NCBI RefSeq assembly: GCF_000014345.1
Contig: NC_009879.1
Span: forward strand, 1,095,773-1,159,772
DNA: 64,000 nucleotides
Direction of reading: 5' to 3'
Source: Rickettsia canadensis str. McKiel
Lineage (GTDB): Bacteria; Pseudomonadota; Alphaproteobacteria; Rickettsiales; Rickettsiaceae
Below the pieces are notes generated by a model. That model saw only the letters and a list, made by a program, of their open reading frames with translations, ran no database searches and was not told the origin of the DNA. Numbering within the stretch: position 1 is the stretch's first letter; each line of letters starts with the position of its first letter. Below, piece by piece: positions 48,139 through 56,860 of this stretch. Position numbers and translations under genes: made by a program.

Positions 48139-48235
48139 AAAATTGTTTTTTATATTGTTTATTTTATCAAAAATGTAATTTTTGTACCAATATTAAGGTT
48201 ATTTTTTCTGGATTTCCGACTGCACGGGAATAATA
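48100..48235. repeat. Palindromic repeat, family A (full length)
   Basis: Left arm GTCATTGCCGTGCAGGCAGA then AATCCAG, cores AATTGTTTTTTATATTG and GTACCAATATTAAGGTTATT, right arm CTGGATTTCCGACTGCACGG. It overlaps the 3' end of the PAP2 gene, ending before the LptF-type gene. The inner core is inverted relative to the other copies. Confidence 0.8.
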
Positions 48236-48276
48236 TAAGAGAACAGCAGGAATGATATCAAAAAATCAAAAATATT

Positions 48277-49359
48277 ATGTTACTATATGAAAAATACTTT
48301 ATAAAAAATATTTTACCGCTACTTATAGTCGTTACTTTTTCGGTGACTAGTATAGTATGGATAACGCAAGTATTAAAACTTTTATATTTATTTGATAAAG
48401 GTATAAAAGTTATGGACTTCTTCAGTTTAATAGTTTTAGTACTTCCTACTTTATTATTTATTCTATTACCGGTAATAACGGTTATTGCCGTAATCTATAT
48501 CTATAATAATTTAAAAGTCGAGCGACAAATAATTATATTACAAGCTTCGGGAGTTCACAACGTACAGCTGGCATTGCCTGCTTTGTATGTAGCATTAATA
48601 GTTATGCTACTCGCTTATTATATATCTTCTACTATCATGCCTTTATCTCATATAAACTTAAAATCACGTTTAAGCTTTATAAAGAATAATTATATATCAA
48701 GTATGATTGAAGAGAAAACTTTTAATAAAGTAACTAAAGATATCACCGTTTTTATAGATAAAAAATCAGCAGGAAATATTATGAACGGCGTAATAATATT
48801 TGATAATCGCAACGCCGATAACCTATCAGTAGTATTTGCGGATTCAGGTACTCTTAATATATATGATAATAGCCCCATTTTTGAACTTAATAAAGGCCTA
48901 AGACAAGAACATGACATAAACGGTAATTTAACACAACTAACTTTCAATTCTTTAATGATAAAGCTACAAAATGATAATCCTCTAATACCACAAAGGACTA
49001 AACATAATAAAGAAGCAAACGAATATTATATAAGCGAATTACTTGCACCCCCTCATGATTTAGCTGTTACTAAAAAAATTAAATTAATTGCTGAAGCACA
49101 TCAAAGAATAATTTGGCCTTTATATAATTTTGTATTACCTTTTTTAGCACTTGCAGTTTTTTTAAGATATCCTTATAGCAAAAAAACAACTTTTATGCCG
49201 GTATTATTTTCAGCTTTGACAGTATTGCTTGTTACTTCAATTCATTTTATATTACAAAATTTTGCTTCAAAAAATCTAAATTTTATTTTTGCTTGTTATT
49301 CCAATTTGGTTATTGCTTTAACGATTGGATTATATTTATTTGTACGTAAAAAAATATAA
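48277..49359 (+). CDS. LptF/LptG-family lipopolysaccharide export permease
   Basis: Inner-membrane permease of the Lpt ABC exporter that extracts LPS. The 360-residue protein has an N-terminal helix group with LLYEKYFIKNILPLLIVVTF (about 2-21), helices near 50-80 and 100-120, a periplasmic beta-jellyroll-like domain (about 140-270) and three C-terminal helices (IIWPLYNFVLPFLALAVFLR, about 285-304). The N-terminal YEKYFIKN form favours LptF over LptG, but this is not certain. The preceding family A repeat supplies the 5' region. Confidence 0.87.
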   Translation: MLLYEKYFIKNILPLLIVVTFSVTSIVWITQVLKLLYLFDKGIKVMDFFSLIVLVLPTLLFILLPVITVIAVIYIYNNLKVERQIIILQASGVHNVQLALPALYVALIVMLLAYYISSTIMPLSHINLKSRLSFIKNNYISSMIEEKTFNKVTKDITVFIDKKSAGNIMNGVIIFDNRNADNLSVVFADSGTLNIYDNSPIFELNKGLRQEHDINGNLTQLTFNSLMIKLQNDNPLIPQRTKHNKEANEYYISELLAPPHDLAVTKKIKLIAEAHQRIIWPLYNFVLPFLALAVFLRYPYSKKTTFMPVLFSALTVLLVTSIHFILQNFASKNLNFIFACYSNLVIALTIGLYLFVRKKI

Positions 49360-49361
49360 GC

Positions 49362-49826
49362 TTATTTTACTTTATTCCATGCACCCCGCATATCTTGTTT
49401 AAAACAATCGATTTTATTTTCCTGCTCAGTAAATTTATTTACTTTAACTGTTAATTCTTTTAAATCTTCCAGAAAATGAGTTATAATAATTATTCTTTTA
49501 AAAACTTCTATATAGTCTTTAACTTGTAAAATTTTTCCTATATCTATGGGTGAAATAATGATAAGCACACTAGCATTATTAGGATTTTGTAACTCATCGG
49601 TAATATAAATCGGCTGTTTTTCAGGCTGTGGATCAAGCTTACTACCGTGAGGTATAAATTGCTTACGTGAATAAGTCCAAAGATTTTTATTGAGCATTTC
49701 CTGCTGTTCTTTATCAGTGGTAAGTATAACACTTTTAAGATCAGAGTAATAACATTTTTCTATCAGAAGTAATACCGATTTTAGCAGTAATTCATCGCTT
49801 GTTTGATAAATACTAAATTGCTGCAT
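49362..49826 (-). CDS. holC: DNA polymerase III chi subunit (HolC)
   Basis: A replisome accessory subunit that binds SSB. 154 residues, with typical features: an N-terminal FSIYQTS strand, LLIEKCYYSDLKSVILTTDK (helix-strand, about 21-40), LNKNLWTYSRKQFIPHGSKL (about 49-68, the WxFxxxxFIPHG-like motif) and PIYITDELQNPNNASVLIII. It ends 2 bases from the convergent LptF-type gene. Confidence 0.85.
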   Translation of the reverse strand: MQQFSIYQTSDELLLKSVLLLIEKCYYSDLKSVILTTDKEQQEMLNKNLWTYSRKQFIPHGSKLDPQPEKQPIYITDELQNPNNASVLIIISPIDIGKILQVKDYIEVFKRIIIITHFLEDLKELTVKVNKFTEQENKIDCFKQDMRGAWNKVK

Positions 49827-49864
49827 AAAAATTTTATATTATTTTTTATGATAAAATTTATAAG

Positions 49865-49951
49865 TGGTACGGATGGAGGGACTTGAACCCCCACGCCTCA
49901 CGGCACAAGAACCTAAATCTTGCATGTCTACCAGTGTTCCATCACATCCGC
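49865..49951 (-). tRNA. tRNA-Leu (anticodon UAG)
   Basis: On the minus strand, acceptor GCGGATG/CATCCGT with CCA encoded; anticodon stem CAAGA/TCTTG with loop TTTAGGT (anticodon TAG); a variable arm (TGCCGTGAGGC) and T-arm GGGGGTTCAAGTCCCTC. The long variable arm and 87-nt length are typical of class II tRNA-Leu. Confidence 0.94.
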
Positions 49952-49979
49952 ATATATAATAATGCTCTTTAAATTGGTT

Positions 49980-50062
49980 GTCATCCCCCGCGACTTGATC
50001 GTGAGATTCAGTAAAAAATGCTAATAAGATTACAAGTTGTTTTTGTCAAGCCACGGTATGAC
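49980..50062. repeat. Palindromic repeat, family B
   Basis: Left arm GTCATCCCCCGCGACTTGAT then CGTGAGATTCAG, right arm GTCAAGCCACGGTATGAC, between tRNA-Leu and dapE. Confidence 0.75.
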
Positions 50063-50108
50063 TATAATTTACTTTCCTGATCTACACAACAGCCTATAAC
50101 AGGAATAA

Positions 50109-51263
50109 CTATTTATTAGTCAGCATTTCCATCAAAAAATTATAATACACATCATATAATTTTTGTAAATCACTAATTTTGGTATATTCGTTTATTTTAT
50201 GTGCCATTTCAGATAATAAACCAAACTCTACCAAGGAGCAATAATTTTTAACGAATCTTGCATCCGAGGTACCACCGCTTGTAGAGAATTTGGGCTTTAT
50301 TTTTAATGTGCTCTCTACTATATCAGCAAAATCTTTTATTTTATCGTTAGGATTCTGAATAAAACTTTCAGCAGCACTAATATATTCTAGCTTATAGTCT
50401 ACTTTATATTCTTTGCAATATCGTTTAACAATTTGCTCTATTAATTGCCCTAAAGTTTCTGCATTATGTAAATTATTAAAACGTATATTGAAATATGCTT
50501 CCACACTTGCAGGAATTACATTTGAAGTATTATTGCCAACATCAATATTTGTCACTTCAAGATTTGAACTTTGAAAAAACTCTGTTCCCTCATCAAATTT
50601 TATATTTATTAACTCGTTCAATATTTTTATTAAGCAAGACAAAGGATTATTAGCTTTATGAGGATAAGCTACATGCCCTACTAAGCCTTCTATATTTAAT
50701 TTAAAGTTAACGCTTCCTCTTCTGCCAATCTTAATTGTATCACCTATTTCTGTTTCGCAAGTAGGCTCACCGACAACAGCAAAATCAATCTTATACTCTT
50801 GATCATAAATATATTGCAGCATTTCTTTAGTACCGTGTTTTGCTTTTCCCTCTTCATCACTAGTAAGTAAGAAACTAATGGAACCTTTAAAATCAGGATT
50901 ATTTTTTATAAGATCTAAAGCTGCAGTTAGAAAGCACGCTATAGCTCCTTTCATATCCACTACACCCCTGCCGTATATCTTTCCGTCTTGTTCATTAGCC
51001 TTAAACGGAGCCGAATTATGCCACAGGTGATAATCACCAGCAGGCACTACATCTACATGCCCAACAAAGCAAATATTAGGTTTGCCGTTACCATACACGG
51101 CATAAAGATTAGTAACTTGCTCACTTTTAGAATCACCGAATATTTTTATTTCGGTCTTAAAGCCGTGTTTTTTAAGCAAATCATCAATATACTCAATAGC
51201 CAGGTTACTCTCAGGAGTTACAGACTTAAAACCGATCAAATCTTTTAAGTAGTTAATGTACAT
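50109..51263 (-). CDS. dapE: Succinyl-diaminopimelate desuccinylase
   Basis: Zinc aminoacylase that produces LL-diaminopimelate for lysine and peptidoglycan synthesis. The 384 aa have the M20 metal motifs: VGHVDVVPAGD (about 66-76, His and Asp), RGVVDMKGAIACF (about 99-111), TSDEEGKAKHGT (about 134-145, Glu-Glu pair), VGEPT (about 163), and a C-terminal GGTSDARFVKN and MAHKINEY (His). The dimerisation domain lies between. Retention agrees with the peptidoglycan amidase nearby. Confidence 0.95.
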   Translation of the reverse strand: MYINYLKDLIGFKSVTPESNLAIEYIDDLLKKHGFKTEIKIFGDSKSEQVTNLYAVYGNGKPNICFVGHVDVVPAGDYHLWHNSAPFKANEQDGKIYGRGVVDMKGAIACFLTAALDLIKNNPDFKGSISFLLTSDEEGKAKHGTKEMLQYIYDQEYKIDFAVVGEPTCETEIGDTIKIGRRGSVNFKLNIEGLVGHVAYPHKANNPLSCLIKILNELINIKFDEGTEFFQSSNLEVTNIDVGNNTSNVIPASVEAYFNIRFNNLHNAETLGQLIEQIVKRYCKEYKVDYKLEYISAAESFIQNPNDKIKDFADIVESTLKIKPKFSTSGGTSDARFVKNYCSLVEFGLLSEMAHKINEYTKISDLQKLYDVYYNFLMEMLTNK

Positions 51264-51339
51264 AATATATTATATTTATATATTCTTACACTTATTATAC
51301 AAGCTTATAGAAATAAAAAACAACTTTTATAGAGTTAGT

Positions 51340-51790
51340 TAATGAAGATCTCATGACTTTCTTCTTCTTATTAATAAATAGGTTTAGAGATGCAATTTCA
51401 TCTAGTAGAAGGTGAATAAAATAAAAAAACTAATATTACCTGCTGCTGCGGCCCTTGGTGGTGGGTATTTCCTGCCTTAGTAGGAATGTTTTTTATAATT
51501 ATGATAAACCCGAATTAATAAAAGAATGAGCTATTCCTATAACAACCAATACTGCTTTTGTCCCTGGTATTTTATCTTTTTTCAGCTGACATATATCTTT
51601 AGAATTACAAGCTTTTATTATAGGTTTCTCACTCATTGATAATGCTTTTGTATTAATTAAATTATATTAGCCGTGTTTTATTACTAAAATAATCAATACT
51701 CCGGCTTTATTATCTTCTTTTGCAATCATATAGGCTCTTTAATTTCTGCATTATTTGGCGTAACCGTAAAATATTGTACTAGAAAAGAGT
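51340..51790 (+). pseudogene. nhaA: Decayed Na+/H+ antiporter (NhaA-like)
   Basis: Fragments in different frames match the middle of NhaA: FFFLLINRFRDAISSSRR (compare the FFLxIGLE-x4 region), KKLILPAAAALGGG then a stop, NYDKPELIKE, TTNTAFVPGILSFF (compare ATDIAFALGVLALL), then FIIGFSLIDNAFALI and a GVTVKYC tail. Stops occur in every frame. This is the remnant of an antiporter lost in this lineage, or a relic copy. Confidence 0.75.
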
Positions 51791-51811
51791 AAAGTAGCAA
51801 ATTAAAGAATA

Positions 51812-51882
51812 GGATATATATTCCTGATAAATGAAAAGTAGTCAAAAAAAATAAATAAAATTTGTATTCGAAATAGGAATCG
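51812..51882. repeat. Dispersed repeat, family C
   Basis: TATTCCTGATAAATGAAAAG, AGTCAAAAAAAATAAATAAA, then ATTTGTATTCGAAATAGGAA TCGC in continuation; it matches the start of the copy at 30693. Confidence 0.6.
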
Positions 51883-52186
51883 CTTTTTCAAGCTTATTTA
51901 ACATAAAAGGCATATTATAATTATGCTCTACTAAAATTATTGAAGTAAGATTGTAAGTCACAATAAAATCACCCGCTTTCTTAATTATTATCTTCTTCAG
52001 AAATTGTTTTATTCAGAGCAAGTATTACTTGTTGTGCTATTACACTATGTTCTTTTAGCAAATTTTTTAATTGCCCTGTAGATTCTATACCGAATAATAT
52101 GTGCATAGCCTACCTTAAACATCCCAATACCAGTTTCAATTTTATGCCCTCCTCCTGCAAATACTATTATTATATTATAGTACTGT
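51880..52186 (-). pseudogene. Decayed DUF218 (YdcF/SanA-like) gene
   Basis: On the minus strand, pieces in shifted frames: IVFAGGGHKIETGIGMFKVG then YAH, GIESTGQLKNLLKEHSVIAQ then QVILALNKTISEEDNN, and VTYNLTSIILVEHNYNMP. The last resembles the family's SIxLVTSNYHMPR motif and the first its VVLGGG-x-R-x-G-xxL motif. Stops and shifts separate them. The family's proteins act on envelope or polysaccharide pathways but this copy is dead. Confidence 0.65.
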
Positions 52187-52258
52187 TAAGCTTATAAGAA
52201 TTTATTAAATATACATAATAACCAAAACCCACCGACCCAAGGAGTAAAAATTTTCTAA

Positions 52259-52888
52259 TCATGTAAATATTTTGTTAAATTCAGTTTGAATAATTTTATC
52301 AAATTCAGACATTTCAATATGAACTCCTAATTGATTTAAAGATGTTACTAAAGAATTTTCAAGTCCACAAGGAATAATCCCACCAAACTTACTTAAATCT
52401 GTTGAAATATTTATAGCTACACCGTGATATGTAACCCATTTTCTTACTCTAATACCTATTGCAGCAATTTTAGCAAATTCATCTTTCCTTACTTTTACCC
52501 AAATACCTACTTTATCTTTAATAAGATATGCTTTAATTCCAAAATAATTTAAGCTATTTATAATCCATTCTTCAAGCATTTTTATATATAGCTTTAAATC
52601 TTTACTGCGATTCGGTGAAGCTAAATTAAGAATTGGATAAATAACACGCTGACCCGGTCCATGAAAAGTAAATTTACCGCCACGTCCTGTGTAAATTACC
52701 GGAATATCACTGTAATTTAATAATTCTTCTTGTTTATAATTAGTACCGGCAGTGTATACTTCAGAATGTTCGACTAAATAAACAATTTCCGGCTCATTAA
52801 CATTAATTACCTTATTAACATAGTTTTGCATTAATTTCAAAGTAACCTGATAATCTGTAAGATTCGGTATAGTTACAAACTGTACCAT
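52259..52888 (-). CDS. lipB: Octanoyltransferase LipB
   Basis: Transfers octanoyl from ACP to lipoyl domains, the first step of de novo lipoylation. 209 residues: [12 protein letters not shown] (about 47-58), [20 protein letters not shown] (about 65-84, the GRGGxxTFHGPGQ signature), [16 protein letters not shown] (about 149-164; Lys and the HGVAxN motif) and [14 protein letters not shown] (about 171-184; catalytic Cys). The gene is adjacent, on the same strand, to the amidase gene, whose stop lies 1 base upstream. Confidence 0.95.
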   Translation of the reverse strand: MVQFVTIPNLTDYQVTLKLMQNYVNKVINVNEPEIVYLVEHSEVYTAGTNYKQEELLNYSDIPVIYTGRGGKFTFHGPGQRVIYPILNLASPNRSKDLKLYIKMLEEWIINSLNYFGIKAYLIKDKVGIWVKVRKDEFAKIAAIGIRVRKWVTYHGVAINISTDLSKFGGIIPCGLENSLVTSLNQLGVHIEMSEFDKIIQTEFNKIFT

Positions 52889-52889
52889 A

Positions 52890-53636
52890 TTAACTACTTA
52901 ACTCGGATTTATATTTTAATATTAATGCATCTAAAATTGCTACGGTTTCAGCATCCAAATTACCGGAAAAATTACTAGGACGAAAATGCATTTGAAATGA
53001 AATTATAACATCTTTCATTTTAGACTCTAAAACTCCGGTAACTTCAAGTTTATAACCATATGTAATAAATTTTTGCTGAATTGCCATAATATCGGTTATA
53101 TCGATTTGTGGCAGCAATTCGTTAAAAGTTTGCTCATCATACCATGCTCCTATACTGTTATCATATAATAGCTTCCAAGGAAATAGCGGACCTGGGTCCT
53201 GTTTTCTACCTGGAGCAATATCAGAATGCCCAACCACTCTAGTAGGTTTAATATCATATCTAGCAATAATCTGTTTACATAAACTTATAACACTATTAAT
53301 TTGCCTTTCCGAATAAGGTAACCATATTACATCATTATTTTTTGCATCTACTTTAAAAGCAGGATTCACGATTTCAATGCCGATTGATGTATCATTAATA
53401 CGCTCATGACCTTGCCAGTAACTTACTCCGGCATGCCATGCTCTATCATGCTCTTCGACTAATTGAAATATATGTTCAGGTTTTTCATCGTTTATCAAAT
53501 AATGGCTACTTAACTTTTCACCGGTTAGAAAATCTAAAGATTGCTTAAAATCACACTGTGTATAATGTAGCACTAGGAATTTAATACGTTTATCAAACCC
53601 CACAGCTCTATAAGATGTTTTATCAATTACTATCAT
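52890..53636 (-). CDS. AmpD-like N-acetylmuramoyl-L-alanine amidase with peptidoglycan-binding domain
   Basis: Amidase 2-family enzyme cleaving the lactyl-amide bond of peptidoglycan. 248 aa from the ATG at 53636 ([20 protein letters not shown]); the upstream frame (to 53711) is partly repeat-derived. Zinc-ligand His are found in LVLHYTQCD (about 22-30), [12 protein letters not shown] (about 66-77) and [20 protein letters not shown] (about 138-157, with Asp/Lys). The C-terminal region (about 185-245, [20 protein letters not shown]) is a PG_binding_1-like domain. No signal peptide is apparent, though the family member of R. conorii has been reported to act on peptidoglycan. Confidence 0.87.
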   Translation of the reverse strand: MIVIDKTSYRAVGFDKRIKFLVLHYTQCDFKQSLDFLTGEKLSSHYLINDEKPEHIFQLVEEHDRAWHAGVSYWQGHERINDTSIGIEIVNPAFKVDAKNNDVIWLPYSERQINSVISLCKQIIARYDIKPTRVVGHSDIAPGRKQDPGPLFPWKLLYDNSIGAWYDEQTFNELLPQIDITDIMAIQQKFITYGYKLEVTGVLESKMKDVIISFQMHFRPSNFSGNLDAETVAILDALILKYKSELSS

Positions 53637-53689
53637 ATGATAAAATTTAAAAAAAGATGTTAATCTTATTAAAAAGTGGTTTAGATACT

Positions 53690-53712
53690 GTGTCAAGCCA
53701 CAGTATGACATC
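53690..53712. repeat. Half of a family B repeat
   Basis: GTGTCAAGCCACAGTATGAC only; the left arm is missing. It lies in the 5' region of the amidase gene. Confidence 0.5.
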
Positions 53713-53745
53713 GATCTAACTTTAATAAGTTAGAGATATTTTTGA

Positions 53746-53820
53746 TGGTGCCGGATATCGGATTTGAACTGATGACCTACCGCTTACAAGGCGGTTGCTC
53801 TACCACTGAGCTAATCCGGC
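53746..53820 (-). tRNA. tRNA-Thr (anticodon UGU)
   Basis: The minus strand gives acceptor GCCGGAT/ATCCGGC, D-arm TAGCTCAGTGGTAGAGCA, anticodon stem ACCGC/GCGGT with loop CTTGTAA (anticodon TGT), T-arm GTTCAAATC, and encoded CCA, 75 nt. Confidence 0.94.
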
Positions 53821-53917
53821 ATATTAATATGATTATAGAGAAAAGGAACCTATTTAGAAATAGGTTATAATCGCATGATTGTAAGAGTTGTTGTTGCATC
53901 GATCAATTTTTTCGATT

Positions 53918-53980
53918 GTTCATCCCACGATTAAGTCATGGAATGATAGGTTACTGGATTTCTGCTTTCACAAGAATGAC
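53918..53980. repeat. Family B palindrome joined to half of family A
   Basis: TTCATCCCACGATTAAGTCA then TGGAATGAT is a compact family B palindrome; it is followed by ACTGGATTTCTGCTTTCACA then AGAATGAC, the right arm of family A. It lies between tRNA-Thr and rpsP. Confidence 0.6.
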
Positions 53981-53994
53981 AATACAAAAACAAA

Positions 53995-54330
53995 TTAAGC
54001 TTCTTTAGCTTCCTTTTTACTTGGTCTAGGTTTACGATTTTTTGCTTTAACTGCCATTTCTTTTTTGACTTTCTCAGGAAGAATAACGCCCGCCTGCTCA
54101 ATAAATTTTGCGACTCGCTCGGTTGGTTTAGCACCAGTACTAAGCCAATATTCTATACGATCTTTTTTTAAAACCACACGCTCACTATTATCTGAAGCAA
54201 GCATTGGATTATAAGTTCCCACTTTTTCTAAAAAATCACCGTCACGAGGTGCTGTTGCGTTAGCTACTACTACACGGTAAAAAGGACGCTTTTTAGCACC
54301 GCCTCTAGCTAAACGAATTTTTACTGCCAT
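53995..54330 (-). CDS. rpsP: 30S ribosomal protein S16
   Basis: 111 residues: [20 protein letters not shown] (the bS16 N-terminal signature), [12 protein letters not shown] (about 33-44), [20 protein letters not shown] (about 57-76) and a Lys-rich C-terminal extension. The extension is longer than in E. coli (82 aa), a common alphaproteobacterial trait. Its start lies 15 bases downstream of the rpmG stop, so the two are probably co-transcribed. Confidence 0.97.
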   Translation of the reverse strand: MAVKIRLARGGAKKRPFYRVVVANATAPRDGDFLEKVGTYNPMLASDNSERVVLKKDRIEYWLSTGAKPTERVAKFIEQAGVILPEKVKKEMAVKAKNRKPRPSKKEAKEA

Positions 54331-54345
54331 ACATCCTACTTACAA

Positions 54346-54516
54346 TTATTTTATTTTTTCTTCTTTAAAAAGAACATGTTTTCTAACTACTTTATCATAC
54401 TTACGAAAAGAAAGCTTCTCGGTTTGGGTCTTCGGATTACGTTTTTTTACCCAAAAAACACCTGTGCCGGCAGTACTTACTAGTCTTACCAAAACATTTT
54501 TATTTTTCTTTGCCAT
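54346..54516 (-). CDS. rpmG: 50S ribosomal protein L33
   Basis: A 56-residue ribosomal protein: [20 protein letters not shown] then [20 protein letters not shown] and [16 protein letters not shown]. The sequence fits bL33 of the non-zinc type (no CxxC pairs). The start is the ATG at 54516. Confidence 0.96.
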
Positions 54517-54611
54517 TAGCTGACACCTTAAATCAAGATATTATTTATTCTTCTAATAAGAGCAGGATAAAATGAAATTGAAAAATAGTCAAGTAAAATG
54601 AAATAATTTAA

Positions 54612-56444
54612 CTAGCGACCAAATAAACGTTCTATATCTTTAAGTTTTAATTCAATATAAGTAGGTCTGCCATGATTACATTGTCCTGAAAACGGCGTAT
54701 TTTCCATTTGACGCAGTAAAGCATTCATTTCATCCGCCGATAATTTTCGTCCTGCTCTAATAGAGTAATGACAGGCATAAGTCTCAGTTACATGCTCGAT
54801 TAACTCCATCAAAGCTACATTTTCGCTAAAGTCCGATAAATGATCAGCGAGATCTTGGATTAACTTTTGTACATTTACATCTCCAAGGATATTTGGAATT
54901 TCGGTTACTATAATAGACTTTTCACCGAATTTTTCTAAAGTTAAACCAAGTTTAGATAATTTTTCTCTATGGTCATACAAACAATCTGCTCTTTTTTCAT
55001 TTGGCAGCTCTACTATTTCAGGAATAAGTAAACGCTGCTTTATTAGTTCGTCCATCTTAATATAGCTCTTTATTTTTTCATATCCAAGACGCTCATGTGC
55101 TGCATGTTGATCCGTAATTACTATACTATCTTCAGTTTGCGAAATAATATAAGTTGTATGAAGCTGAGCTTTAGCTGCTCCAAGTTTATATTGTTTATGA
55201 ATTTGCTGCTTGTGTTCTATACGATTTTCTACTTCCTGCTCTACTTTAGCATGTGGCAATGTATCGATTAGTTTTTGACAAATATGATTTTGTAGTATTT
55301 TAGGCGTATTAGCTGAACTATAAGACCTATAATCCACCGATTTACTATTAACATTTACCTCTTTATTTATAGTCGGTTGTTTATTGATCAGAGGGTTTTT
55401 AAATAACTTAAGAGTATCAGAGGCGATAGTAGTAGAAGTAACATGGCTTTTATTTGCTAAAGCATTTTTAATCGCTTCTATTAATAAGTTTCGTACATAA
55501 TTTGGATCATGAAACCTTACCTCTGCTTTTGCCGGATGTACATTAACATCAACAAATTGTGGATCAATTTGTAAGAATATAGCACATAGCGGATAACGAT
55601 CACGAGCCAAATAGTCTTGATATGCTACCCTTAAAGCTACTTGCAGTAATTTATCCTTTACCGGTCTATTATTGATAAATAAAAACTGATCTTCACTTGA
55701 AGCTCTATTATATGTTGGGATACTAGTATAGCCGCAAATAGAGAAATCCAGTATTTTGAAATCTATATAAGCGGCATTTTTTATAAAATCATCACCTATT
55801 ACATCGATTATACGCTGCTTTAGGTTAGTTTCTGCATCTTTATTTTGTCCCTTTAGTTTTAATAAATTCTTACTGTCATTTGTTAAACTAAAAGAAATTT
55901 CAGGATGTGCTAGAGCAATTTTCTTAACTATATCCACAGTTACTGCAAGTTCAGTTTTGTCAGCTCTAAGAAATTTTAAACGTGCGGGTGTTGCGAAAAA
56001 TAAATCTCGTATTTCTATTTTAGTACCTTCATTATGGACAGAAATAGTAATTTGTTTTTCATTGCCGCCAATTAATTTAATTTGAAATGCTTTGTCAGTT
56101 CCTCGTTTTTTAGAAGTAATTAGCATTTTGCTAATAGCAGCAATCGAAGGTAATGCTTCACCACGAAAACCGAAAGTATGAATCTTTAGAAAATCGCTTT
56201 CATCAAGCTTAGAAGTTGTATGACGTTCAACGGCAATTTCTAATTCCTTATCAGTCATGCCGATACCATCATCAGAAATAATAATTAGGTTTTTACCTGC
56301 ACGTTCTAAAATAATATTTATTTTGGTACTACTGGCATCAACAGCATTTTCCACTAATTCCTTTACTACTGATGCAGGTCTTTCTATAACTTCACCAGCA
56401 GCAATTCGATTAATAGTACTTTCTGAAAGAAATTTGATAGTCAT
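54612..56444 (-). CDS. mutL: DNA mismatch repair protein MutL
   Basis: Coordinates mismatch repair. The 610 residues show the GHKL ATPase: ERPASVVKELVENAVDA (about 21-37), DDGIGM (about 57-62), TSKLDE, TFGFRGEALPSI (about 90-101) and GTKIEIRDLFFATPARLKFL (about 140-159). A linker follows, then the C-terminal dimerisation domain (DQHAAHERLGYEKIK, about 427-441; ACHYSIRAGRKLSADEM; CNHGRPTYIEL). The DQHAAHE motif indicates the endonuclease-type layout, and the CNHGRP motif is present. It overlaps the zinc-finger gene by an ATGA. Confidence 0.96.
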   Translation of the reverse strand: MTIKFLSESTINRIAAGEVIERPASVVKELVENAVDASSTKINIILERAGKNLIIISDDGIGMTDKELEIAVERHTTSKLDESDFLKIHTFGFRGEALPSIAAISKMLITSKKRGTDKAFQIKLIGGNEKQITISVHNEGTKIEIRDLFFATPARLKFLRADKTELAVTVDIVKKIALAHPEISFSLTNDSKNLLKLKGQNKDAETNLKQRIIDVIGDDFIKNAAYIDFKILDFSICGYTSIPTYNRASSEDQFLFINNRPVKDKLLQVALRVAYQDYLARDRYPLCAIFLQIDPQFVDVNVHPAKAEVRFHDPNYVRNLLIEAIKNALANKSHVTSTTIASDTLKLFKNPLINKQPTINKEVNVNSKSVDYRSYSSANTPKILQNHICQKLIDTLPHAKVEQEVENRIEHKQQIHKQYKLGAAKAQLHTTYIISQTEDSIVITDQHAAHERLGYEKIKSYIKMDELIKQRLLIPEIVELPNEKRADCLYDHREKLSKLGLTLEKFGEKSIIVTEIPNILGDVNVQKLIQDLADHLSDFSENVALMELIEHVTETYACHYSIRAGRKLSADEMNALLRQMENTPFSGQCNHGRPTYIELKLKDIERLFGR

Positions 56445-56605
56445 TTTGTTACTAATTTAAATTTCTTACTACAATATGGGCAGGTAACTTCCTTTTTTTC
56501 TTTATCTATCTCTAAATAAACTTTTGGGTGGTCATATAGAGGTTCTTTGCCGCAACAAGATACAGATGCATCAAAACTATTAACAATTTCCATAGATTTA
56601 TACAT
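56441..56605 (-). CDS. Zinc-finger (CHCC-type) mini-protein
   Basis: A 54-residue product from the ATG at 56605. The sequence VSCCGKEPLYDHPKVYLEID (about 16-35) followed by EVTCPYCSKKF (about 40-50) fits the CHCC zinc-finger pattern (C..., H-P-x-VYL, CPYC), the family related to mitochondrial complex I subunit NDUFS6. The stop overlaps the mutL start as ATGA, so translational coupling is likely. Its partner could be complex I, but that is inference. Confidence 0.85.
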   Translation of the reverse strand: MYKSMEIVNSFDASVSCCGKEPLYDHPKVYLEIDKEKKEVTCPYCSKKFKLVTK

Positions 56606-56700
56606 TATTTCTTTGAAATCTAATATAAGTTACTTTTAAATACAAGACAAATAATACTTGACTAGTTTATAGTTATTGTGTGGATCAAAGATCGGCATCA

Positions 56701-56804
56701 TATCATTCTCACGAAATCAGGAATCTAGAAAAATAACATTGATATAAGTACATTAAAGTTTTGTCTATGTTTTACTGGATTCCTGTTTTCACATGAATGA
56801 TATT
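56701..56804. repeat. Palindromic repeat, family A
   Basis: Left arm TATCATTCTCACGAAATCAG then GAATCTAG, core AACATTGATATAAGTACATT, right arm ACTGGATTCCTGTTTTCACA then TGAATGATA. It lies in the divergent region before the dehydrogenase gene. Nothing else was found in 56606-56860. Confidence 0.7.
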
Positions 56805-56860
56805 GAACACTATACAATTAAGCCCAAATTGACTATGGCATAACACAACATGAGGTATAA

